Assembly: GCA_019918135.1 (NCBI GenBank)
Contig: WBZZ01006474.1
Span: 24,164 to 88,163 of the forward strand
From: Paulinella micropora
Taxonomy: Eukaryota > Cercozoa > Imbricatea > Euglyphida > Paulinellidae
Reading direction: 5' to 3'
DNA length: 64,000 bases
Positions 42,844 through 53,813 of this stretch are shown piece by piece. A model generated the notes under the pieces. It saw only the letters and a program-made list of their open reading frames with translations, searched no databases and was not told where the DNA came from. A program made the position numbers and the translations under genes. Position 1 is the first letter of the stretch; every line of letters starts with the position of its first letter.

Positions 42844-43545
42844 AAATAATAATAATAATAATAATAGTAATAATAATAATAATAATAATAGTAGTAGTAA
42901 TAGTAACAGTAGAAAAAGAAAAGAGAGGGAAAGAAAAGAAACGAAGAAGAAAAGACAGGCAGAGAAAAAGAAAGAATGTAAAAAAGAAAGAAAGAAAAGA
43001 ACAAAGAAAAGAAAGAAAAGAGAGAAAGGATTACCAAGTGTAAGAGGCAAGAGAAAGAGAAAAAAGAAAGAGAGAAAAGAAAAGAAGGCGGACAGAAAAG
43101 AGAAAAAAGAAAGGAAAGAAAAGAAAGGAGAGTCGGAAAAGAAGAAAGAAAAGAAGAAAGAAAAGAAGAAAGAAAAGAGAGAAGGATTACCAAGTGTAAG
43201 GGCAAGAGAAAGCTCTTTTCTCTCTTTTCTTTCTTGTCTTCTTTATTTTCTTTCTTTTGTTCTATTTCTTCTCTTTCGTTTCTTTCTTTCTTTCTTTCGA
43301 TCTCTCTCTCCTTTTCTTTTCTCCTTTCTTTTTTCTCTTTACCTAGGAAGAAAGAAAGAAAAGAAAGAGAGAAAAGAAAAAAAGAAAGGAAGGATTACCA
43401 AGCATGAGGGCAAATTTTAAAGAAAGAAGAAAGAAAGAAAAGAAAAGAAAAAAAAAACGAGAACAAGAAAGAAAGAGAGAAAACGAATGGAACGAAAAGA
43501 GTTCTGAAATTCAAAGAAGCAAGCAAGACAGACGAGACAGAGAGG
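42844..43545. repeat. AAT run and long purine/pyrimidine tracts
   Basis: An AAT/AGT run is followed by about 300 bp of A/G, about 140 bp of C/T (43208-43345) and again A/G. The motif GGATTACCAAG, then TAAG or TGAG and GGCAA, recurs at 43029, 43195 and 43393. Opposed purine and pyrimidine blocks can fold into hairpin or triplex structures. Open frames here are products of composition. Confidence 0.75.
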
Positions 43546-43549
43546 GACT

Positions 43550-44032
43550 TTGAGAGAGAGAGAGAGAGTATATACGAGAAGGATGCAAGGAAGAGAAGAA
43601 CTGCGAATGAAGAGACGACCTGTTAGCTGGCGCGACGCGGGAAAGCAATCCAAGATCCTGGCTGAAAAGAAAAAATACGCTGTAGGCTTGAACGGAGGAT
43701 CTCAAGCCGCTATCCTCACCATCCAGTCCATCCTCTCCTGCCCAGCAGCCCCTTCCCCAGCCTGCATTATCTTGGATGCAGAGAATTTCTTCAACAGCAG
43801 AGAAAGGAAAGCAATGCTTCAAGCTGCCTACAAGCAAGAGAAGCTTAAGTATCACTACGGCTGTATCGACCTACAATATGGCAATGATGCGGAATCATGG
43901 ATTGTCTACAAAGATTGGTCAGGGAAGCCATACATTGGCATGGGCCACAACGATGGCTGTAATCAAGGCTGCTCTTTATCAATGGCACTGCGCATGCAAC
44001 TCCATGATTGGCCTTACGGAAGAAGCACTTGA
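43550..44032 (+). pseudogene. LINE RT, N-terminal fingers and palm part
   Basis: This frame carries YAVGLNGGSQAAILTIQSIL and the first catalytic segment ACIILDAENFFNSRERKAML, matching the D-x-x-N-A-F-N-x3-R motif of non-LTR RTs. GCNQGCSLSMALRMQLHD follows, in the place of QGDPLSPLLF. It loses frame near 44000 and the coding continues in the frame that ends at 45929. Confidence 0.75.
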
Positions 44033-45929
44033 GGGTACGCGAGCAGAGTGTATATCGTATGCAGACAACTTTCACTTCGTGGGTACCGATGCGGAATCAG
44101 TCGTCGCTGTCACCAAGAAGTTCATTGCCAATAAGCCTTATGATCTCAACTTCAACATTGAATGCATCCTCTGGCCGTCACGCCATCCACCGCCACAATC
44201 ACTTATCGATTTTGCTACGGAACATGGGAAACCAATCAAGCACGGGTGGACGAAGACGCTCAAGGGCGTAATTGGCGACTTCAAGGACGACGAATGGAAG
44301 CAAGAGATGATGAACGAGATATCTAAGGACGTATTATCCAAAATCTTACCTGTCTTTGACGCTCTCAAAGATGAGAGAATGGAACATCAAATTGCATACC
44401 ATACTTTATCCAAAACATTGCCCAGCTATCTTGTTCATCTCATGCGCACCATCCCCACATCTCTCTTCTCAAACATCATCAACCAGATCGATCATCACAT
44501 GCACGACACATTCTTGCATGTCTTTGGTGTAGATGCAGGTGCCTTTCACTCGCTACCTGATGACGTGCAGAACTCAGTTCGTGCTCAAGCCTGCCTGCCT
44601 GTACACTCATGTGGCTTCGGATTGTCTGATGTTAAGGCTCTTGCCCCCATCGCATACGCTGCATCACTTGCAGACGCTGCACCCAGGATTTGGGCCGCGC
44701 TTGAGATAGTGAATCCTAGCTATGCTGCATCCGTTTTGAATGCTGATAATAAGTATCATCCTAACCCTCTCCCTCTCTTCTTAGAAATCTGTCCTACTCT
44801 GGATCGACTGCGCGCTCAGGCGAATGACAACCCAGTTACAAAGCACTCGGGCGGCATCAACCTCTCCATCCCCATCACCACTCTACTCCCCCTTTGTGAT
44901 GACTTTACTTCTCTCTCTTTCCCCTCATTTATACAACACTATGCTCTGCCCTCCTCTTCATACCTATCTGCTCGTGCCGATATTGATAAATATGCTCTAC
45001 GTTTTTGCAAATTACAAAAATGCTTTCTTGCTCAGCACAACTTTCAGCGATTTGAGAACTGGCGAGCACGTGACGTCCCCGACGTTGAACGAGCACGTCA
45101 GAACGCTCTACTTGCTGAAGGCGCTAACATCGCTCTTACATGCCCACCCATCCACAGATACCTTGTACTTCAATATCAGGCATGGGATCTCATAGGACAA
45201 AGGCGTGCCGGCCTCGTCGACCTATCAAAAGAACGGCCACCCGACCCAGGACCTTATGCTTGCTGCGAATGCAAGCTACCTTCCTCACTCTCTCTGCACT
45301 TGAAACACACAATGACAACACATGCACACACAAGCGCGGTTCTGCTGCATGATGGCCTTGTAAAGCTATTGTATGAGGACGTTTCAAAGGTAGGTGGGAT
45401 GAACGCAAAGCTCGAGCCTCGTTACTACAATGACGAGAAACGATGGATCGACCTCGCTGTTTTCACCTCTGCGAATACTACCTCTCCGCTACAGCTTGAC
45501 GCTGATCTTGCAGTCACCAACCCTATCGCTCCATCCTATGTCGAAGATACCATTCGCGACGTGAATGCTGCCATCGAGAAGCGTGAAACCGAAAAAATCA
45601 ACAAACACGCGGAAGGATGTAAGCAGGCTGGCGCGGAATTCATCCCCTTTGTCATGTCTAGCTTCGGTGGATTTGGAACGCATGCTCAAGTCTTCATGAG
45701 GAACATCGGTGAGCAGGCAGCATTCTACATGCCATCGATGTACAGTCCGCAAGCGTACGCTCTACGGATTAAGACTATTCTTCACTTTGCAATCCATCGC
45801 TGGAATTACATCAACTGGATGCATCAACTCAGGAAGTCCAACTGCCTACATCCGCACAGACTCCCACAGCACAAGAGACACTATCAGCCTCGCATCTGCT
45901 TTCCCATACAGGGAATCGCGTCGATTTGA
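44000..45929 (+). pseudogene. LINE RT active-site region and restriction-like endonuclease
   Basis: Residues after the frame change start with CISYADNFHFVG, where YADN replaces the YADD active site, a loss expected to kill polymerisation. A helical thumb region follows (SYLVHLMRTIPTSLFSNI; ACLPVHSCGFGLSDVKALAP). A C-x2-C...H-x4-H zinc cluster (ACCECKLPSSLSLHLKHTMTTH) precedes a PD-(D/E)XK-like endonuclease (WIDLAVFTSANT, DADLAVTNPIAPS, KRETEKINKHAEGC, FIPFVMSSFGGFG). This layout is known from RLE-type non-LTR elements. It ends at a TGA; the first half of the frame before 44000 is not the real protein. Confidence 0.75.
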
Positions 45930-46100
45930 GTAATTAGCTTTTAGCTATAGCTAGTTTAAATTATGAGCACTCTGACTTGGACTATTAATATTTATGAATT
46001 AGTTTCTATTATTTGTACAACGTTTTATTATTATTAAAATATTTTCTTGTGAAAAAAAAAAGGATACAACAAAGAAAAGCCGAAAAGACCTGTTCTTGAG

Positions 46101-46432
46101 TCGGATGAGATGTCGACGTACCTGTGATACACGACATGGTGAAGAGAGCAAGAACAAACACCTGCCAACGACATCTTGCCCATCACCACATGGCTCAAAT
46201 TTTCCCCCTGCAAATGGCCGGCCCCATTTTTGGAAAAAACTTTGTTGCCGCAGAAATCGTAGAAATCGTATTTTTCTTTTTTACTAAAATAGGCCGGCCA
46301 TCTTTCGCTGGCAACCAAGCAACCCCTTTGTTTTTTCACGACCCAGATTGTTCGTCGTTGGTAGGTGTTTGTTCTCTTCACCATGTTGTGTGTTTGTCGA
46401 GGGACTCCCTGCATAGGTATGTCGACATCCGA
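46101..46432. repeat. Foldback (inverted-repeat) element
   Basis: Arms of about 85 bp at 46101-46190 and 46345-46432 are imperfect reverse complements. Both contain ACATGGTGAAGAGA and AACAAACACCT, one arm directly and the other as the complement. An inner pair, ATGGCCGGCC/GGCCGGCCAT, pairs as well. No coding and no clear TSD. It resembles a MITE or foldback element. Confidence 0.7.
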
Positions 46433-46449
46433 ATCAGTTAACTAATCCT

Positions 46450-46645
46450 ACGATCTCATTAAAGCTATATCGTCACACATTCAAGTAGATACAATTTTCA
46501 GTAAAATGTTATAAAAAAGATTATTATTCTTTAATTTTTTTTTAATTTAATTTATAAAAAAAACTCTATTTATATGTAAAAAATTTCTGTATAAAAAGTT
46601 CAAGCTATACAAAGAAACTCAAGCTATAAAAAACTTACAATCTTA
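46450..46645 (+). repeat. Direct repeat flanking Y2, left copy
   Basis: An AT-rich block starting TCTCATTAAAGC and including ACATTCAAGTAGAT, CTGTATAAAAAGTTCAAGC and AAAAAACTT. It aligns in the same orientation with 57337-57530 beyond the right LTR of Y2, at roughly 80 percent identity by eye. Confidence 0.7.
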
Positions 46646-46667
46646 AACTCATCCGGTCTATCGTTAT

Positions 46668-46906
46668 TGTAGGCATCACCCCCCTGATAGCCGGTAAAAA
46701 GTACCTTTTCCTGGTGACAGGTGCACCAGCTTGTTTTTCAGTATTATTTGTCCGGATTGGACCTGATGCCATTTTATTCCTGGTCTGTTGCAGTTTTCCT
46801 TTTTGGCTTCACTGAGCTAATATAACGAAACATCATTCTCATCTTTTGAGGACTGTGTTTGGTTGTATTACCGACTTTTTACTGAGCTATCGTTGGGGGC
46901 ATTACA
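46668..46906 (+). repeat. 5' LTR of gypsy Y2
   Basis: A 239-bp LTR with TGTAGGCATCACC at the start and GGGGGCATTACA at the end. It differs from the 3' LTR by few bases (for example one A in AAAAAGTACC and ACTGAGC against ACGAGC), which suggests a fairly young insertion or homogenised LTRs. Confidence 0.9.
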
Positions 46907-46908
46907 TT

Positions 46909-46926
46909 TGGAGTCCACATCACTAG
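46909..46926 (+). other. Primer-binding site of Y2
   Basis: TGGAGTCCACATCACTAG starts 2 bp after the 5' LTR. TGG matches the CCA end of a tRNA. The tRNA species was not identified. Confidence 0.55.
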
Positions 46927-47690
46927 GGTGATTACTTTCTGCTTTGCCACACAGGCAACAGAGTGAATTTTCACTGACCTGTCTCACACGGGGACGTCAG
47001 ACGAAAACAAATACTCCAACACAGCTCCCTCATAACTCTTTCACAAAACAAATAATTTGATTGGTCTCAAGCAGGTGTCTCGTACCCTCTAGCCCAATCC
47101 ATATCTGTGCTCACAAGGAGACATCAGATACAAACTCTCTGTCGTTCTTGCTGTTCTCACACAGAGACCAAGAAGAAGGAGGTGGACAGAAGAGTGAAGG
47201 AACACACACAAAACACAAACAAGCATAGGGACAGGATCACAACACTCTACCCTTCTAGTTTGTGCATTTATCTACATTATCTCACACATACGTCAGAGTA
47301 TTTTTGCAACTCTCTAATCGTTTTCTAAAGGTAGGTCTGAGAACCTATCCGACCGACTGTCGACTTCTCAAGGAGAGCTTTTCTAGCTTCTCTATTACTA
47401 TCTGTGTGTAGGTCCAAGTGCCTCATACTAGATACAATATAGAAAAGAAGGAGGAGAAAGTAATCTGAGTAAGGAGAACAAGAAATCGGAGAAAGTCTCA
47501 AAGACTATTTTTCTCAAACAAAAACAAACATAGAAACAGTGTTTCATAGAGGACAGGGAATCTCGCTCTATCCTCTCTATTAGTTTCTCTCTTCACTAGT
47601 CAATCGACTGAAGGAGGAACAGAACACAAACGAACAAAAACCAAACATAGGAGCTGACACTGTCCTCCTGTTAATTACTACTACGACATC
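46927..47690 (+). other. Leader of Y2
   Basis: About 760 bp of non-coding leader between the primer site and gag, probably holding packaging signals. Several short open frames are present, none resembling a known protein. Confidence 0.6.
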
Positions 47691-50330
47691 ATGTCGACAG
47701 AGACCGCCGAAGTGAGTGAATTCTCGGAGGCAGAACAAAGAAGAGAAGAAGAAGAAGCAGGAGGAGGAGGAGGAAGAGGACTGAATGAAGGAGGAGGAGG
47801 AGGAGGAGATGAAGGAGTAGGAGGAGGAGTAGAAGAGGGCTGGGATGATGAAGGAAGATATGGAGGAGACCAAGATGAAGGAGGATTTGAACAAGAAGAG
47901 ACGGGAGGAGGAGGAGCATATGGTAATCCCTTACCACCTGCCTACACGGGAGGAGGAGGACGAAAAATGATCGACTTGATTCATAGTGATGGAGAGGAGA
48001 TCACAGTGGAGGAACAACAGTGGGTGCAAGACCATTATGACCTCACTAAGGAAGAGTTTGATAACAAGATGGGGGGAGAGAAGGATACCTATGTGTGGAT
48101 CCCTCAGGATCAAAGAAGAGAGAAAAGTCGTGCTAAAAAGGATGTCTATATCCTATTATCAAACACAGCGCAGCTCCTCGGCAAACTGGTCTCTGATCCA
48201 GAAGAGAGAAAGAAGATACAACATATCAAGTTTGGGGACAGACACACCCACCTTGAATTACTCGATGCTATCTTTGGGGTGTACACTCAAACCCTGATTT
48301 GGGAACGTTCATACGGCCCACGATGTGAGGGTCACCTCCAGTACACACACCCAAGAGCAATAGCCAGATTCCTCGCGACTGGTCAGGAGGCAGTCGATGT
48401 AACAAAAATGAATACCAATCTGGGTTCGAAAAACTCGAGTGGCATATTTCATTTTTTTACGATGGAAATGAAGGCCTTGGAGGAGGGGAAGGCAGAGATG
48501 AAAAAAAGCATTAAGGCAGCAGGAGAAACTCATCCTGTGATTGATAAGTTAGAGAAGACCGACAGAGTTCTGACCAAGATCAGACTGTTGATGGGTGCGT
48601 TACTGCATAAGGAGGCATGGAAGAGATGGATTCCTACCAAGGATCACTCTGTCCTTAGATCACTTAGTAACGCACCACCGGTCGCCAACAAAGCAGGTGT
48701 TGACCAATATATGGAGAAATATAATTTTCTCAGATCTGCTTCTGAATTGGTGGCCTTTATCACTCATGCTCAAAAGCTGGTGATATCTGAGAAGAAGGCG
48801 AAAGAGAAGGCGGAGTTCGAGAAGACGATGAGACTGGAAAGAATGAAAGCAAAAGTGAGTGGTGCAAAGGCACACCCTCCGACATATTTGACCCCACCAG
48901 CTCCTGCCCCACCAGCCCCTGCACCCCCGGGCTCAAATACGATGGTGGTCACAAACACGGAGAAGAAGGACAGACAAAATATCATAAATGCCTTCAAGGT
49001 GAAGAAAGGAGGAGTGGCAAGTCTCGTGCTATATGCCAAGACGAGCTCAGACAAAGAGTCTGATGCTTCGCTTTTGAGCAAGCTCAAAGAGATCAATCCC
49101 TGCATGAAGGCTTTTCCTTGCGACGAAACGCAGGAATACGAGGCCCTTGTTACTGTTTTTGACCAATCTCTAGTCTCTGAGGGATTCGATCTGACACAGT
49201 ACAAGTTTTTGAGAAAGAAGGAGGAGGTTAAGAGAAACAATGCAACAGGCCTAGACGCTCAGTGTGAACTGGCGGTGGCCACACTCATTTCATATTTTCA
49301 ATCTCATGGATACCAGCATCTCTGCACTGGTACTCTCATAGGATTTGAAATCTTTGAGACAGTGGCGATGAGTTTGAGGAGTGCTGTTGGCTTGGCGGCG
49401 ACCCTTACGGAGGTAGTTTCCTCCTATGGGCTATTCTATGGCCGCAAGTCGATCATCCTCTATTTCTTCTCGGCGTTACACACAGTTAACCCGAGTAAGC
49501 TTACTCGGCTCATACAAAAATGCTCAACGTTTAGCTCAGTGAAGTCCAAGAACTTCCTCGAGATACACGTGTTCGAAAATACGGTTCAAAGCGTTGCTCC
49601 GTCAGCACTGTTTCAAGAAGTGATGAGTGCATGCTCAAACATGGACTCGCTCACGGAGGCACATACGGCACAGGCAGGCGGTGTACCTGTTGGCGCACAA
49701 GCCACGTACACAAACAGAGTTGCCGGTTGGAAGAGACAGAGAGAGCCAGACCTGAAGACCGCATGTTGGAGGTTCGCGGGCTTGCAGTGTAAGGCACAGA
49801 TGGAGAACAGAGACTGCTCTTTCAATCATGATAGGCAGAACCCAACAGCAAGGGCAAATTTTCTGAGCAGGACGGAAGGCAAGAAACCGGGCCTTTTCAA
49901 CATGCTTCAGATTGCCGCTGCGAACGAAGGTTGGTACGCCAATATGTGTGATGATGAGGAGTTACGACAGGCGATCATTGCCTATGTGGAGAGGATGAAG
50001 GAGAAGAAGGAGGAAAGGGAGAGACAAAAGAACCTAAAGGCCTCTCAAAGAGGACGAGGAGGAGGAGCAGGAGCAGGAGGACGAGGAGGAGGAGGAGGAG
50101 GAGGAGGAACATGGAGAGGAGCCTCGAGGTGGCAGGGAACCCCTCAGAGAGGAAGAGAAGGAGGTCGGGGATATACCCCTTATGGAGGGAGAGCTGTTCG
50201 AGCTCCAGCCCCCAACAAGAGGAGGAGGAGGCTCATGGGCAAGCTCCAACCCGAATTTCGGTCGAGCTCAGGCCTACAACACTGCCTCGGAGACCGATAC
50301 GTCATCCCACCCGGACACTACTCAAGGTAA
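47691..50330 (+). CDS. Gypsy Y2 Gag with CCCH-like zinc finger
   Basis: An 879-residue open frame from a clear ATG (ATGTCGACAGAG). Residues about 14-90 are Glu/Gly-rich and disordered. Residues about 120-400 are mostly helical (FGDRHTHLELLDAIFGVY; TKIRLLMGALLHKEAWKRW), followed by a basic coiled-coil-like stretch and a Pro/Ala segment. A second helical domain spans 430-660. C692, C700, C709 and H713 form a C-x7-C-x8-C-x3-H finger, where Ty3/gypsy Gags usually have a CCHC knuckle. The C-terminus is RGG/poly-Gly rich. Gag forms the particle and binds RNA. The frame is intact although pol is broken, so purifying selection or recent activity is possible. Confidence 0.8.
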   Translation: MSTETAEVSEFSEAEQRREEEEAGGGGGRGLNEGGGGGGDEGVGGGVEEGWDDEGRYGGDQDEGGFEQEETGGGGAYGNPLPPAYTGGGGRKMIDLIHSDGEEITVEEQQWVQDHYDLTKEEFDNKMGGEKDTYVWIPQDQRREKSRAKKDVYILLSNTAQLLGKLVSDPEERKKIQHIKFGDRHTHLELLDAIFGVYTQTLIWERSYGPRCEGHLQYTHPRAIARFLATGQEAVDVTKMNTNLGSKNSSGIFHFFTMEMKALEEGKAEMKKSIKAAGETHPVIDKLEKTDRVLTKIRLLMGALLHKEAWKRWIPTKDHSVLRSLSNAPPVANKAGVDQYMEKYNFLRSASELVAFITHAQKLVISEKKAKEKAEFEKTMRLERMKAKVSGAKAHPPTYLTPPAPAPPAPAPPGSNTMVVTNTEKKDRQNIINAFKVKKGGVASLVLYAKTSSDKESDASLLSKLKEINPCMKAFPCDETQEYEALVTVFDQSLVSEGFDLTQYKFLRKKEEVKRNNATGLDAQCELAVATLISYFQSHGYQHLCTGTLIGFEIFETVAMSLRSAVGLAATLTEVVSSYGLFYGRKSIILYFFSALHTVNPSKLTRLIQKCSTFSSVKSKNFLEIHVFENTVQSVAPSALFQEVMSACSNMDSLTEAHTAQAGGVPVGAQATYTNRVAGWKRQREPDLKTACWRFAGLQCKAQMENRDCSFNHDRQNPTARANFLSRTEGKKPGLFNMLQIAAANEGWYANMCDDEELRQAIIAYVERMKEKKEERERQKNLKASQRGRGGGAGAGGRGGGGGGGGTWRGASRWQGTPQRGREGGRGYTPYGGRAVRAPAPNKRRRRLMGKLQPEFRSSSGLQHCLGDRYVIPPGHYSR

Positions 50331-50385
50331 TCGTTTCGAGGTGGTGGAATGACTGGAGGGGGAAGAAGAGAGGAAGGAGACGACT

Positions 50386-51522
50386 GTGAAGTTTAACCCT
50401 AAAGTCACAGTGCTTTCTAATGCTGTTGTGCAGACTGGGCCAACGCTTCCTCAATCTGAATACAAAGATGTGGGTACACAGAGACTGCAGCCCCAAGGTA
50501 GTCTCATACCCGTTCATACATCACGGTTACCAATGATAACTGATGCAAATAGGAAGGCGAGACTTGCGATGGAGGCGAGGAGGCCAATGGCAGACGTATC
50601 GCCTCGGCCAAGCAAACAACCACGAACAGACTCAATGTCTACGATCGCGGCGGGTGGCAAGCAAAAAGACAATGTGTGTACTCAAGTACCACAAGACAAT
50701 GTCGCTCACATAGTAAACGCACCAGTACCGCAGAATAATAAAAATGTTAATGAGGTGAAGCAGGAGGAGAAGAAGGAGGAGTTGAAAAACTTAGAGACAA
50801 GACTCCAAAATTTGGAACGTAAAGTTCTTGTTCTCGCAGCCAATATACACAGGCCCGATGCTCTGTGTTATACGGAACTTTATTGTGAAACATTGAAGAC
50901 AATATTAAAAGTTGGTAATGATACGATGGCGAATATTAATATTGTCGGCCGGAAGTTTTTTAATCGATACCGGGACTGGGTGGACGGAAATATGAAAAAT
51001 TCGACTGGCACTCTGAAGGGAGTGGGTAGCCGGACGGTCATCACGGGAATCATCACACTGACCTTTAAATTAAAATCCGCACGAGTATGCCGCATGGACC
51101 TTTATGTCATCCCCGGTTACCACGGGTCAATATTACTGTCGTATGACCAATTGGCTACGATGGGGGCTGTGATTGATTGCGCCGCACGGCGAGTGATATA
51201 TGGAGTAAAAAGAGGAGAAAAGAACGATATTGATCCCTTCAACGCTACTGACTCTTATGAGGCTTATGAGCTGAGTCTAGCGACGGATCACAAAAAGATG
51301 GCCATCGCACATGAGGCACTTGAGGTGTACGTTCACCCCCATGTCGTAAGACCGGATGAGCTGTCCTGGACCGACAATTGGGAATCCCAAGTGTGCACTG
51401 TCACAGTTCCGACATGCCATTGGGACAAAAAGTCTATTGATGACTTAATCGAGAAGCGAAAGGAGGAGATTATATATGTCGCACAAGAAGCCCGTCGTTG
51501 GCGAGATTCGCGGAAGGAGTAG
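50386..51522 (+). pseudogene. Gypsy Y2 protease region
   Basis: A charged region with a short coiled coil (KNLETRLQNLERKVLVLA) is followed by the retropepsin core: VGNDTMANINIVGRKFF (DTMA at 50920-50931 in place of DTGA), then LSYDQLATMGAVIDCAARR, which matches the second half. DTMA is shared with Y1. The reading frame follows gag in a different frame and does not start with ATG, so a frameshift or fusion would be required. Confidence 0.75.
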
Positions 51523-53517
51523 AAACAGATGTCCATATTACTAACGGATACTGTTTCCATGCGAAAGTAGGAGAAGAAAAAAGGGAGGCGTTTGTACCAA
51601 GGAGAACGGGGCGAATCCCGGATACTCCACCAGAAACTATTAAAAGTTTTATTACTGATTTCTGGGGTGACGAGCCGACGTGGCCGCGTTCACTAACTGA
51701 CGTGAAGAAATGCTTACGGACTTTATTCGAAAATAATAAGCCGTATACTATTATCCTGCCATATAATGAGAAGGCGATAATATTATGGGCGCAGGAAATA
51801 AGGGACCGGCTTATTGATCATCCTATACCGGTACCCTCTCGCAAGCAACAGCTAGTGGTGGCTTGTCGTATGGGAACTCGTGAGCAGAGCAGTGCATACA
51901 AGCGGAAGCTCAGAGACCTCGACAAGTTGAAATTGATACCGCAAGCATTCACATGCTTTGATGGTTTTTACACCCGTAAAGCTCCTTTGCAATACGCGAG
52001 ACTCATTGACATGCTGGTGGAGCTCGGTAAAGATGATGAGCCGGACACGGTCACGTATGAAAAGACGGGCCTAGATGATGTCTCGGAAGAGGACTTAGGC
52101 TTGGAGGAGGACAGAGAACCCCTCAAGCAACATAAGCAGATGTCTGATGAAGATTTTCAAGAGGCGGCGCGGAAAATATTGGAAGGAGTAGGCACGGAGA
52201 AGGAGAAGGAGCTTTTAAAAGCCAAATTAGAGGCGAACAAGGACATTTTTGACCCTCCATATGCAGGTGGTGTCAAGCCTGAAGATTTCACAGCGATTAT
52301 TTACAAAATACCGGGTGCGGAGCCGTCACCGGCACCACGAAGGGCGAATTTGAGTATGCATGAGGCGAAGATAGCGGAGGAGCTAGCAAGACAGCTGCTC
52401 AATGAGGATTTTATTGAGATATCAACATCTCCAATAGTCTCACAACCGAGAATAGTGCCGAAGCCAGGAGGAGAATGGCGCCTGACAGTTAACTATGCTC
52501 GTGTTAACAAGGTGCTGGAGGAAGAGAGAAATCCTCTCCCGACATTAGAAGAAGGAAGGAGAGTACTGCGGAATGCAAAATTCTATTCGGTCATTGACCT
52601 TAAGAATGGCTTCTGGCAGATACCACTGGAGGAAAAGTCCAGATGGCTGACGGCGTTTGTGGTGGGTATGGAGATATACCAATGGAAAGTGCTTCCGATG
52701 GGCCTCAAGCAAGCCCCAGGACTTTTCCAGAAGGCGATGCAGAAGATGTTGAGCAGTCAGTACGATGATTCGTCTGACGGAGGCTTTATGAGAAGGCGGG
52801 GACAGAAGGCGGGAGAATATGCATTGCTACATCGATGACATTATCGTATACTCTAACACAATGGAGGAGCATATCGATCATTTGTCCGATATATTCAGGC
52901 GCATCGGAGCTTTTGGCCTGAAGTGCAATCTAAAGAAGTGTCAACTTGCCAAGACGAGTGTGACATACTTAGGGTACGAGATCTCCCATAATCGAGTCTC
53001 GATATCCAAAAAGAAGAGGGAGGAGATTATGAATCGACCGATACCAAAGAACCGCACTGAATTGCACTCATTCCTTGCGATGACGCAATACTATAGCCAG
53101 TTTATACCCGATTGGGGTGCAACACGGGCTAAGTTGGAGAAAATGATAGATTTTGGAGACTTTGAGAAGTGGGGCGACGAGGCTTTGCAAGCGTTTCATG
53201 CGCTCAAAGATCTTATTTACAAAGACCCGAAAGATGGTGGACTGGTGTTAACGATGCCTGACTTTACGAAACAATTCGTAGTCGATACAGACGCATCTAA
53301 GTTTGCGATTGGGGCTGTATTACAACAAGAGGATGAGGAGAAGAAATTACGCCCAATCATGTTTATTAGTAGGAAGTTGTGTGCGGCGGAGAGAAACTAT
53401 TGCACAAGGCAAAGGGAGGCGTTAGCGGTGGTGTGGGCCCTCAAGAGGCTCAGAGAGTATTTGTGGGAGGACCTCAATTTACTGTCAGAACTGATCATCA
53501 TAACCTGTTATGGTTGA
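51498..53517 (+). pseudogene. Gypsy Y2 reverse transcriptase and RNase H start
   Basis: 51498-52838 has the pre-RT region and RT motifs SQPRIVPKPGGEWRLTVNY, YSVIDLKNGFWQIPL and QWKVLPMGLKQAPGLFQ. After a frame change, 52819-53517 has YIDDIIVYSN (active site), KCQLAKTSVTYLGYEI and RNase H FVVDTDASKFAIGAVL, LRPIMFISRKL, REALAVVWALKRLREYL. As in Y1, about 20 extra residues precede the YxDD box. Confidence 0.9.
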
Positions 53518-53813
53518 TGAATCATGAACAGACTGGACGGCTGGCGCGGTGGCAAGCGTTCTTGTCTTGTTTCGATTTTACAATGGTCCATCTACCGGGG
53601 AAGCGAAATGTGGTCGCTGATAGCCTCTCTGGGCTAGAGTTTAACTCAGAAGTATCGGCGTTGGTGTCCACGGTGGAGATGGAAGACTTGTCCACTGACA
53701 AGGTGTATGAGGTCAGCCACGTTGAGGCGATGGAGATGGCGAGTGGAGTCCGATATGACCGCACAGGTCTACGGTACAGTCCACAAAGGCCCAGATCACG
53801 GGATATGTTGTGA
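53379..53813 (+). pseudogene. Gypsy Y2 RNase H, C-terminal part
   Basis: It continues RNase H in another frame: TVRTDHHNLLWLMNHEQTG, then GRLARWQAFLSCFDFTMVHL and PGKRNVVADSLSG, the usual end of the domain. The part before about 53485 in this frame is a shadow of the frame above. Confidence 0.85.

Larger units (their letters stand above)
43550..46061 (+). mobile_element. Non-LTR retrotransposon, 5' truncated
   Basis: It contains RT and a restriction-like endonuclease region, then a short 3' UTR (45930-46050) ending in about 9-11 A. AAGGATGCAA (43579-43588) and AAGGATACAA (46060-46069) are a possible imperfect TSD. The 5' part of the RT-bearing ORF is missing and simple sequence lies directly before it. 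Confidence 0.75.

Noticed and set aside
46096-46441. Coding frames in the foldback element
   Set aside because: Open on both strands because the arms are reverse complements; no domain.
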